Of a stretch of DNA of 43,877 bases, positions 1-6,856 are shown one piece after another. Origin of the DNA: SAR86 cluster bacterium (lineage in GTDB: Bacteria; Pseudomonadota; Gammaproteobacteria; Pseudomonadales; Pseudohongiellaceae); NCBI GenBank assembly GCA_002746215.1, contig NVWI01000001.1, positions 183,197 to 227,073 on the forward strand, written 5' to 3'. Each line of letters starts with the position of its first letter. Positions within the stretch are counted from its first letter, which is position 1. The translations under genes and the position numbers were made by a program. The notes under the pieces were generated by a model. The model was not told where the DNA came from and made no database searches. It saw only the letters and a program-made list of their open reading frames with translations.

Positions 1-329
1 AGCTGAAAAGAACCCTGAAAGATATAAGTAGAAAAATAACCGGTTAGCAGCAGTAAGCCAGAAACCAGGTTAAGCATAAAACCTGCCCAGCCAACCATGA
101 ACAATCTGTCATACGCTGAAATAGAAATATCTTTAGCAAAGCCGAGAACACGCATATTGAAAGCAATAACCACACCCATTACCGTCATCATGCCCAAACC
201 ATGCGCCGAGAGTGTAATCGGATAGGCCATGTAATTACCGGTTGCCCCAGTCAGCCATAGCCCCACACTACTCATCTCAATTGAACAAACAAAGCCAACT
301 GGCTCTAGACACCCAAAATCAAAATCCAT
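1..329 (-). CDS. Partial DUF6644-like four-helix membrane protein (N-terminal part)
   Basis: This reading frame is open from an ATG at 329 down to base 1 and continues beyond the left edge, so only about 109 N-terminal residues are visible. An AAGG ribosome-binding site sits 7 bases before the ATG. The protein is clearly paralogous to the one at 1088-1570: both begin with a short segment containing Cys-x7-Cys (here C7 and C15, ending in CSIE). A first membrane helix then carries AYP and a His (H43, in AHGLG), followed by the RVLGFA motif and a second, LNLVSGLLLL-like helix. The family has no function I can name with certainty. The conserved intramembrane His could bind heme (inference). Its presence next to the 600-1570 pair suggests the module is duplicated in tandem. 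Confidence 0.8.
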   Translation of the reverse strand, partial: MDFDFGCLEPVGFVCSIEMSSVGLWLTGATGNYMAYPITLSAHGLGMMTVMGVVIAFNMRVLGFAKDISISAYDRLFMVGWAGFMLNLVSGLLLLTGYFSTYIFQGSFQ

Positions 330-543
330 CGGTGAACCTTTATTTATTGTTAAGCTGCCTTTGAATTATACAGCTTTTATTAATTAGCAGGGATCAAAAA
401 AATAATGCGTTTTAATTTTGAACCTTGCTCCCCTAAAGTTGAAATGCATTCACGCTTGAAATGCAGGCGCTAAAGTAAACTACATCCATTTTAGAATCAA
501 GTTTTTACCAAGGCTATAAAGAGAGCTGCTACTCTTGAAATCC

Positions 544-563
544 CTCCAGGCATAGGCCTGGAG
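544..563 (-). terminator. Hairpin downstream of the 600-1076 gene
   Basis: A perfect 8-bp inverted repeat (CTCCAGGC / GCCTGGAG) with a 4-base loop lies 37 bases past the stop codon of the 1076-600 gene. On the minus strand it is not followed by a strong T-run, so it is at best a weak intrinsic terminator or an RNA-stabilising hairpin. Confidence 0.35.
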
Positions 564-584
564 TGTTCAGGTTAACGGGTTAAA

Positions 585-601
585 AACAGTTAATAACTGT
601 T
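585..601. repeat. Short palindrome at the stop codon of the 600-1076 gene
   Basis: AACAGTTA and TAACTGTT form a perfect 8-bp inverted repeat around one central base. It overlaps the stop codon of the minus-strand gene. It is A+T-rich and has no evident terminator tail, so its role is unknown. Confidence 0.4.
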
Positions 602-1076
602 ATAAAAATGCCATAAAACGAGCAACACTAATGACTGCCAGCCATAAGATTAAAGAAACAATAGCAATAACTTTAGCGGCCGGCGCAGCCTGCTCGCCAT
701 CTGCTAGTTTTACGAGCTCTGTATGCTCTCCAAACCAGAACCATAAAGCATTAAGGCCAGCGATAAAAATCAGTCCCATTTTCCACTGAAAACCGACATT
801 AGCTACAAAGGTATCAGGGCTCCAGGAGAAAAGAGCGGTTCCTGAAAGCAGATTTAACGTAAATCCAAACATAGCCCAGGGAATAAACTTCATGGCATCA
901 CGCATATTAATAAAGCTGGCAAAACCAGCAACACGCAAATCAATCAGTAAAAGTGAACCAAAAAGAATAGATAGCCCGGTGAAATGAACTATTTCCATGG
1001 CCGGATAAGCCCACGGAGAAAGGTTAATCCAGTTATGCAACCAAGACGACCCAATCCAAATTACGAATGCATCCAT
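600..1076 (-). CDS. DUF6644-like four-helix membrane protein
   Basis: A 158-residue, very hydrophobic protein with four predicted membrane helices (about residues 23-47, 64-84, 95-113 and 133-152). It shares with its neighbours the pattern WAYP-x5-H-x2-G (H31 in the first helix), a following RVAGFA motif and the LNLLSG motif at the start of the third helix. It lacks the N-terminal Cys-x7-Cys segment of the 1-329 and 1088-1570 proteins and so forms a second subtype. It starts 11 bases after its upstream neighbour with a good AAGGGG site 7 bases before the ATG, so the two are cotranscribed and probably form a heteromeric membrane complex. The intramembrane His may bind heme or another cofactor (inference). 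No enzymatic function can be assigned. Confidence 0.85.
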   Translation of the reverse strand: MDAFVIWIGSSWLHNWINLSPWAYPAMEIVHFTGLSILFGSLLLIDLRVAGFASFINMRDAMKFIPWAMFGFTLNLLSGTALFSWSPDTFVANVGFQWKMGLIFIAGLNALWFWFGEHTELVKLADGEQAAPAAKVIAIVSLILWLAVISVARFMAFL

Positions 1077-1087
1077 CAGTTAACCCC

Positions 1088-1570
1088 TTATAAATAAGCC
1101 ATTAATCGGCCAGCGCAAATGGCACCAAACCAGCTAACCAGACATAAACCTGAAAGTAACTTAACTGTGCCTTCAGCTTTCTGATCTCTAATACTGCTGA
1201 TAACGACTTTCATCATAATGCCACCCAGAATAATCAGTGCCATTTTCACCATGAAAGACCCCTGAGTTATGAATTTACCAAAGTCACCTACGAGTAGAAT
1301 CAAGCCCGACAGCAGATTTAAGGCAAAAGCAAACCATGCCACTTTAAAAAGCTTGTCATAAGCAGACAGCGAAATATTACTGGCAAAGCCAAGCACGCGG
1401 ACATTAAAAACAAAAACGACTCCAAGAACCGTCATCAAGCCAATGCCATGAATAAGTAACACCAACGGGTAAGCCCATAGCGTGCCACTGGTCCCCATCA
1501 CCCACTGGCCTAATCCGCTTAGCTCTATCGAACAAATAAAGCCTTCTGGTTCGAAACAAAGATCACCCAT
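1088..1570 (-). CDS. DUF6644-like membrane protein with N-terminal Cys-x7-Cys segment
   Basis: About 160 residues with four hydrophobic helices. I chose the ATG at 1570 (MGDLCFEPEG...) because the paralog at 1-329 begins at the same point; a longer TTG start at 1597 is possible but has no better ribosome-binding site. Visible motifs are C5-x7-C13 just before SIE, WAYP-x5-H41-x2-G in the first helix, RVLGFA, and LNLLSGLILL. It is the first gene of a two-gene operon with 600-1076. The paired Cys residues are shared with the 1-329 paralog but absent from the 600-1076 protein, which suggests a specific role such as a disulfide or metal site (inference). Function unknown. Confidence 0.82.
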   Translation of the reverse strand: MGDLCFEPEGFICSIELSGLGQWVMGTSGTLWAYPLVLLIHGIGLMTVLGVVFVFNVRVLGFASNISLSAYDKLFKVAWFAFALNLLSGLILLVGDFGKFITQGSFMVKMALIILGGIMMKVVISSIRDQKAEGTVKLLSGLCLVSWFGAICAGRLMAYL

Positions 1571-1656
1571 CAATTTCACCCATATACTCAGCTGCAAGAG
1601 AATGATTGAATTTCATCACACTATGTATAGGGATTGCACCTTCTCTGGCTACTCAT

Positions 1657-1690
1657 AAACACAAGCTTGATGTTGATCAAGCTTGTGTTT
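1657..1690 (-). terminator. Strong hairpin terminator after the carboxylesterase gene
   Basis: A perfect 15-bp inverted repeat with a 4-base loop (GTTG on the plus strand) begins nine bases beyond the stop of the 2361-1699 gene. Read on the minus strand the 3' arm ends in GTTTAT, a short T-rich tail. The stem core is ACAAGCTTGAT. It separates the carboxylesterase from the downstream membrane-protein operon. Confidence 0.65.
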
Positions 1691-1698
1691 AACTTTCT

Positions 1699-2361
1699 TC
1701 AAAGTTGTGCATTTAGCCAGGAAGAAATATCCGTGATTTGTTGCGGGCACACACTGTGTGCCATTGGGTAGGTTAAATACTTAGGCTGGTAACCCAGAGC
1801 TTTAAGCGCTGCCAAACTTTTTTCAGCAAGGGTTATATCAAGCACGTTATCTTCAGTGCCATGGCATACTAATATTGGTAATTTCTGATTGGCAGGATGT
1901 GGAATAACTTCTTCTGCTGTTGGAAAAAAAGAAGACAGTGATAACAAGCCCGCAAGCGGTTTATCGTAGGTTAACCCGGCTTGATAATTAACCGCGCCAC
2001 CCTGGGAGAATCCAACCAGGATAATGCGTTCACTGTTAATGCCTTTTTCAATCTCCATGTCGATTAACTTATGCACGGCCAGAGAAGACACAAGCAATTG
2101 TTGTGAATTAATATTCCTGCCACCACCATCTAGCGCTTGCACATCGAACCATGCTGGCATGACGTAACCCTGATTCATGCTTATCGGAATAGAGGGTGCA
2201 TGTGGAAAAATGAAGCGCGCATTACACCCATCTTTTAACGCCAGGTGTGGAACAATCGATTCAAAATCATGGCCATCCGCGCCTAAACCATGCAACCAAA
2301 TTATTGACGCATTCGCTGCTTGTTCTGGCTCAATAACTAAAGCCGGTAAAGAGTCTGCCAT
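1699..2361 (-). CDS. Carboxylesterase / lysophospholipase-type alpha/beta hydrolase
   Basis: A 220-residue cytoplasmic alpha/beta hydrolase of the phospholipase/carboxylesterase family (PF02230; related to YpfH and Pseudomonas carboxylesterase II). Visible features are the oxyanion-hole motif LHGLGADGHDF (about residues 23-33), the nucleophile elbow GFSQGG with Ser119, the acid Asp171 in GTEDNV and the base His202 in MAHSV, all in canonical order and spacing. Length is normal for the family. It hydrolyses short- to medium-chain carboxylic esters or lysophospholipids; the natural substrate cannot be read from the sequence. It is followed by a strong terminator hairpin and looks monocistronic. 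Confidence 0.93.
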   Translation of the reverse strand: MADSLPALVIEPEQAANASIIWLHGLGADGHDFESIVPHLALKDGCNARFIFPHAPSIPISMNQGYVMPAWFDVQALDGGGRNINSQQLLVSSLAVHKLIDMEIEKGINSERIILVGFSQGGAVNYQAGLTYDKPLAGLLSLSSFFPTAEEVIPHPANQKLPILVCHGTEDNVLDITLAEKSLAALKALGYQPKYLTYPMAHSVCPQQITDISSWLNAQL

Positions 2362-2469
2362 AAGAGTCCTGTATGTTTAGCTGTGGTGATTTTTGAATGT
2401 AACTTGATTAGATAGACCGTGCAAGAAGGCACAGTTAAAAGGGCTAGCTAGAGAGGTTAAGCAGGCGTT

Positions 2470-2877
2470 TTAAGCACTTTTTTGATGTTGCTGATGGTCG
2501 CCTTTTACATCGACATCAAAACGCTCATGCAGAAAATACACTATTTTTTCTGGTTCAGAAATCCATTGAACCTTACCTTTCTCTTCAACCCGCAAGCAAG
2601 GTGCCTTTAATTTTCCAAATTCAGCAAGTAAGCTATCCTGATGGATACTGCATTTACCAATGTCCCGGCGCTCTATATCTATATTCAGTCGCCGAATCTC
2701 ATGTCTTGTTTTCCTGCTCGCAACACAACCTTTGTAATCATAAAGCGCTAAGCAACTGGTGGCTTTTGCCAACTTTCTACTTTCTTCTTCAGAACGAACT
2801 ACAGGTTCAGGGCGATACAGCCAGTCAAATAAGCTTAAAAAAGAATCAACAGTCTTGCGGAAGGTGAGTTTGAACAT
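2470..2877 (-). CDS. Glutaredoxin-like protein with CxxS active site
   Basis: 135 residues. An N-terminal amphipathic or membrane-associated stretch (residues 1-25) is followed by a thioredoxin-fold domain (about 42-122). The ALYDYKG strand leads into C51-V-A-S54, followed by the helix SRKTRHEIRRL, a cis-Pro loop (APCLRV, P93) and a C-terminal EPEKIVYFLHERF helix. The layout matches a family of proteobacterial glutaredoxin/GST-N proteins that, as I recall, normally carry CPFC; here the second Cys is Ser and the Pro-Phe is Val-Ala. Such a site could still act as a monothiol glutathione-dependent redox protein but not as a dithiol one (inference). It stands between a carboxylesterase and YchJ, all on the minus strand. 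Confidence 0.78.
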   Translation of the reverse strand: MFKLTFRKTVDSFLSLFDWLYRPEPVVRSEEESRKLAKATSCLALYDYKGCVASRKTRHEIRRLNIDIERRDIGKCSIHQDSLLAEFGKLKAPCLRVEEKGKVQWISEPEKIVYFLHERFDVDVKGDHQQHQKSA

Positions 2878-2967
2878 TCAGAGGCGACGTAAATATAGGC
2901 TGCTTATTTTTAAAAGTGCGGCATTATCTACAAAGCAAGGAAAGCTGTCGAGTATTTTTTTAGCAAC

Positions 2968-3363
2968 TCAGGAATCCTGATTGAGCACCTGGCCATTAAG
3001 GTAATACCAAAGCCCTTTTACCCGCTGCAATAAGGAAATTTCATGGTGGGTATACTCTGCGCCCTCGGCATCTTTATACTTTGCTATAAATTCTACCCGC
3101 CCAAAATCCCCCTTCTGTTGATGCCCAACTATTTCAAGGGAATCCCAACTATAAGAGCTGGTGTTTAATTCTGCCGCTTTGATATTGCTCGCCGTAGACG
3201 GGTGCCAGGTCTGTAAAAGATATTTAGCCTGACCACCAATAGCGTAAGCAGCATAGCGAGAACGAACCAATTGCCGAACCGTTTTAGCTTTAGCTAAACC
3301 TGTTAATAAAGGCTCACAACAAAGTGAATAGTCTTTTTTACTGTCACAAACACACAAACTCAT
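2968..3363 (-). CDS. ychJ: YchJ-family SEC-C motif protein (UPF0225)
   Basis: 131 residues with the YchJ architecture. An N-terminal zinc-knuckle-like SEC-C motif has C4, C6, C15 and C16 (CVC...CC). Next come the TVRQLVRSRYAAYA helix and an NTF2-like domain with LLQTWHPS and VEFIAKYK strands. YchJ-like proteins are widespread; the SEC-C motif resembles the zinc-binding tail of SecA, but their role is not established. Length is slightly shorter than E. coli YchJ. It reads toward the glutaredoxin-like gene with about 90 bases between. Confidence 0.85.
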   Translation of the reverse strand: MSLCVCDSKKDYSLCCEPLLTGLAKAKTVRQLVRSRYAAYAIGGQAKYLLQTWHPSTASNIKAAELNTSSYSWDSLEIVGHQQKGDFGRVEFIAKYKDAEGAEYTHHEISLLQRVKGLWYYLNGQVLNQDS

Positions 3364-3684
3364 ACTCTAATCACCATCTTTCAATACGAAAATACGCTTA
3401 AAATTGCTGTACACACAGAGACACTATCATGTGCCTTTTCTCAGTCATAAAAAAAGAGCATTAGATCAGGAATAAACCATAGTTTTTGCACTTTATAATT
3501 GCACCATAAACCTGCACTTTTAAAGAAGCAAGATGTGTATTTTACCTCTTTTTGGAGGATTAGCATTTTAGCTATAAACATGTTTATATCTGCCTTCGCT
3601 GCACAGAATGTAGCTTTAGCAGTAATAACTACAACCTAAGGGATTGCCTAGAGCCCGCTAAACTACACTGCGACTTATATCGGT
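3364..3684. other. 321-base intergenic region between divergent units
   Basis: This A+T-rich stretch separates ychJ (minus) from the seven-gene plus-strand operon and must hold both promoters. I could not settle on a convincing -35/-10 pair on either strand. The first gene of the plus operon has only a weak ribosome-binding site. No RNA gene, repeat or small ORF with support was seen. Confidence 0.5.
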
Positions 3685-5910
3685 ATGTACGAATTTTTTT
3701 TCAAATATTCCCCCGCTGTTTACAATGAAAGTGAATTCATCCTGGCCAATACTTGGCCGCTTTGGCTGTTATATGCACTAGCGGTTACTTTCCTTGCTGC
3801 TTGCCTTTTTATGCTGGTCTGGAAACGCAAAGTTCTTAACGTCTATCAGCTTGTCAGTATCGGAGGGCTCCAGGCTCTAATGATAGGGCTGGTACTTTTT
3901 GTTCTATGGCAGCCAGCACTGGTAACTGAACGCTTAGTTGGTGGCGAAAATGCAGTCGCTATTTTATTAGACAGCTCAGCCAGCATGGCCTTGATTGACG
4001 ATGGCGAAACACGCATGGCGCAAGCGCAGGCCTTACTTTCAGAAGAAGGCCTTGCACAACTCGCCGATATTTATAACATCCTGCCTTATGCTTTCGCTGA
4101 AGAGCTAATCGAACTGGATAATTTCTCTGCACTGCCAAACCCTGGTGATACCTCCGATATCGGACGGTCGATTGTTCAAGCATTGCGTGAAGCCAGTAAC
4201 ACCTCATTAGGTGCTTTAATCCTGATCAGTGATGGTGCCGACAATAGCGGCAATATAGATGCGGCAACCTTAAGTGAAATAATTTCTTATGGCGTTCCGA
4301 TTCATACGGTTGGAATAGGCCGTGAAACCATTCTGGAAGACCTGGAACTAGCAAATATACAGTTACCGCAGTCTGCCTTGCCGGGCACAACGCTAACTGC
4401 TGGTGTCAGCATAATTCATGACCAGGGCGGCCTTACTCGCGTAAAAGTCTACAATGGTGATGAGCTAATAAGCACCGAAGAAATCCTGCTAAGTGTTGAT
4501 CAAAATATGACGACGGCCTTCATTGATATCGAGGTTAATGAGCCTGGTGAGCTGGATTTACGCTTCACGCTTGACCCTATTAATGGTGAAAAAAATCTGG
4601 CGAATAACTCCAGAGCGCAAGTGGTTGATGTGCCTGATGGTAATTACCGCATCCTTTATATAGAAGGTGAACCGCGCTGGGAATATAAATTTATGCAGCG
4701 CGCCATGGATGAAGACCCCAGCGTACAACTCTCCACTTTATTACGGGTTACCCCAAACAAGTTTTATCGACAAGGTATCGATGACCCGGCGCAACTTGAA
4801 GAGGGCTTTCCATCAGAGCGAGCTGAATTGTTTGCTTATGACGCATTGATTATTGGCAGTGTAGAGCTGGCTGAATTTAGCGAAGAGCAGCAGCAAATGA
4901 TTCATGATTTTGTCAGTGAGCGCGGCGGCAGCTTAATGATGTTGGCTGGGTTAAACGGTCTCGGCTTAGGCGGTTGGAGTGAGTCAGTAGTTAGCGAAGT
5001 TTTGCCAGCAAGACTACCTTCAGATGATGCCGCGTTTGTACGCCAACAAGCCAAGGTTATTCCAACCCCAAGCGGTCTTGCTTCTCCTATCCTGCAACTT
5101 AGTGGCAGCCCGTCAGAGAATCTTGAGCGGTGGAATGATTTACCGAATATTGCTGATTATCAGAATATTGGCCCTCTACGGCCTGCCGCCAGTACTTTAT
5201 TAGAAATTGATGTTGATGGTGAATTACAGCCTCTATTAATAACCCAGCCTTATGGCAGAGGGCAGAGCTATATCATGGCGACTGGCGGCACCTGGCGCTG
5301 GCAAATGAGTATGCCGCTTGAAGATATGAGCCATGAAACATTCTGGCGTCAATTGGCCCGTGGCCTGGTCGCTAATTCACCCCTGCCATTTGAGTTAAGC
5401 ACGACAGTAGAAAATGAAGAAATTCGAGTGCGCGCTCAAGTGCGTGACCCGGATGCAGAAGAAAATCAGGGCCTTGCCGTTTCTGCCGTCGTCTCTTCTC
5501 AATATGGCCCGGCAATGACCTTAGAGTTATTACCTTCCAGTAGTCAGCCAGGCGTCTATGAGGCCAGTTTCAAACCGGCGGATACTGGTTTGTTTTCAGT
5601 AGAAGCCATTTCTCGTATAGGCGACACCCCCATCAGCTCTACCCGCTCTGCCATTCGTTACGAGCAGAACCAAGAAGCTTTTTCTATCCGCCAGAATCGT
5701 GACCTGCTTGAAAACCTGGCTACAGCAACTGGTGGCCAGTACTGGCAAGCCCAGGAATGGGATGAGCTACCCGAGGCTATTTCATATTCCACTGCCGGCA
5801 TTACCGAACAAGATATCCGTTACCTCTGGGATGCCCCGATTATTTTTATTCTGCTGCTCTTATTAAAAACTGCAGAATGGTTATTAAGAAGGCGCTGGAG
5901 AACGATTTGA
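3685..5910 (+). CDS. VWA-domain membrane protein with glutamine-amidotransferase-like domain
   Basis: 741 residues. Two N-terminal membrane helices (about 25-46 and 56-76) precede a von Willebrand A domain with a complete MIDAS start, D96-S-S98-A-S100, and LILISDGADNSG later in the domain. A CARDB/Ig-like region (about 225-320) leads to a class-I glutamine-amidotransferase-like fold (about 325-560; RILYIEGEPRWEYKF, FVSERGGSLMMLAG). A further beta-rich segment and a C-terminal helix (about 716-733) with an RRR tail complete it. The same layout is common in MoxR/BatA-type clusters. The bulk is predicted periplasmic, anchored at both ends. It opens the operon and overlaps the next gene by one base (TGATG). 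MIDAS proteins bind partners through a divalent metal; the partner here is unknown. Confidence 0.85.
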   Translation: MYEFFFKYSPAVYNESEFILANTWPLWLLYALAVTFLAACLFMLVWKRKVLNVYQLVSIGGLQALMIGLVLFVLWQPALVTERLVGGENAVAILLDSSASMALIDDGETRMAQAQALLSEEGLAQLADIYNILPYAFAEELIELDNFSALPNPGDTSDIGRSIVQALREASNTSLGALILISDGADNSGNIDAATLSEIISYGVPIHTVGIGRETILEDLELANIQLPQSALPGTTLTAGVSIIHDQGGLTRVKVYNGDELISTEEILLSVDQNMTTAFIDIEVNEPGELDLRFTLDPINGEKNLANNSRAQVVDVPDGNYRILYIEGEPRWEYKFMQRAMDEDPSVQLSTLLRVTPNKFYRQGIDDPAQLEEGFPSERAELFAYDALIIGSVELAEFSEEQQQMIHDFVSERGGSLMMLAGLNGLGLGGWSESVVSEVLPARLPSDDAAFVRQQAKVIPTPSGLASPILQLSGSPSENLERWNDLPNIADYQNIGPLRPAASTLLEIDVDGELQPLLITQPYGRGQSYIMATGGTWRWQMSMPLEDMSHETFWRQLARGLVANSPLPFELSTTVENEEIRVRAQVRDPDAEENQGLAVSAVVSSQYGPAMTLELLPSSSQPGVYEASFKPADTGLFSVEAISRIGDTPISSTRSAIRYEQNQEAFSIRQNRDLLENLATATGGQYWQAQEWDELPEAISYSTAGITEQDIRYLWDAPIIFILLLLLKTAEWLLRRRWRTI

Positions 5911-6827
5911 TGGGAGAAAACAGAATTTCCAGAGCAACATTAATAAGCTGCATACTTTTTCTGTCAGGGTTTTCCCTGTCTGCACACGCCGAACTTTATG
6001 TCACCATTGTCCAGGGTCTTGCTGGTGAGCCAGCTTTTGGGGAAAACTTTCATTCCCAAAGCCAAACCATCGCTGACGCTTCAGCATCTTTAACCGACGC
6101 CGAAAAAATCACTTTTTTCAACGGAGAAAATGCTACTCGAGAAAATCTGTTGTCGCATTTTTCTGAACTCAGCAACACGATGAATGAGGATGATCGAGCT
6201 GCTGTTTATCTAATTGGTCATGGCAGTTTTGATGGTGAAGAGTATAAATTTAATATTCCCGGACTCGATCTCACAACTGATGACCTGCTCAATATCATGG
6301 ACTCCTTTCCTGGTCAAAATCATTTTCTTTTGAACACCTCCAGCACCAGCGGAGCATTACTAGAACCCTTAGAAAATGACAATCGAATCCTGATCACTGC
6401 AACCCGCAACGGCAATGAAAAGAATGCAACTTTCTTCGGAGAATACTTTGTTGAAGCATTGAGCAGCGAAGATGCCGACTTAAACAAAAACAATAATATA
6501 AGCATTGAAGAAGCCTTTGCTTATGCCCAACGCCAGGTAGAAGAATATTTTGAAAGTCAGGGCCAGCTTGCAACTGAACATTCTGAAATTGCAGGTAACG
6601 GTGCCGCTCAATTTACTTTAGCGCGACTTAGCCCGCTGGTGATTTCAAATGAGAACCCTCGCGTTGCTGAACTGCAAGAGCAAGTTTTAAACATTGATCG
6701 TCAGATTGAAAGTTTGCAATTGCGTCGTACTGAATTAAGCAATGCAGACTATATCGAACAACTACAAGCATTGATCTTACAGTCAGCCCGAATCAATGAA
6801 GAAATCGACCAGTTAACCAGTGAATAG
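5910..6827 (+). CDS. Exported caspase/legumain-like protein, catalytic Cys apparently replaced
   Basis: 305 residues from the ATG at 5910, which overlaps the previous stop and has a GGAG site 9 bases upstream. That start gives a clean signal peptide (hydrophobic 9-24, cleavage after AHA at 27), whereas the upstream in-frame ATG at 5877 would lie inside the previous gene. Residues about 30-245 look like a caspase-hemoglobinase fold. There is a strand VYLIGHGS with the expected catalytic His104, then a strand HFLLNTSSTSGA where C-x-S-G is expected, but here it reads S145-T-S-G. The C-terminus (250-305) is a predicted coiled coil rich in Glu, Gln and Leu. It is likely a periplasmic non-catalytic scaffold or a Ser variant (inference). 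Fold assignment is by motif only and moderately sure. Confidence 0.72.
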   Translation: MGENRISRATLISCILFLSGFSLSAHAELYVTIVQGLAGEPAFGENFHSQSQTIADASASLTDAEKITFFNGENATRENLLSHFSELSNTMNEDDRAAVYLIGHGSFDGEEYKFNIPGLDLTTDDLLNIMDSFPGQNHFLLNTSSTSGALLEPLENDNRILITATRNGNEKNATFFGEYFVEALSSEDADLNKNNNISIEEAFAYAQRQVEEYFESQGQLATEHSEIAGNGAAQFTLARLSPLVISNENPRVAELQEQVLNIDRQIESLQLRRTELSNADYIEQLQALILQSARINEEIDQLTSE

Positions 6828-6856
6828 TTGATCGATAAAAAGGTAAACCTAACGCC

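Noticed and set aside
5877-5909. ATG at 5877 as start of the caspase-like gene
   Set aside because: It lies inside the previous gene. The ATG at 5910 has a better-placed ribosome-binding site and yields a standard signal peptide.
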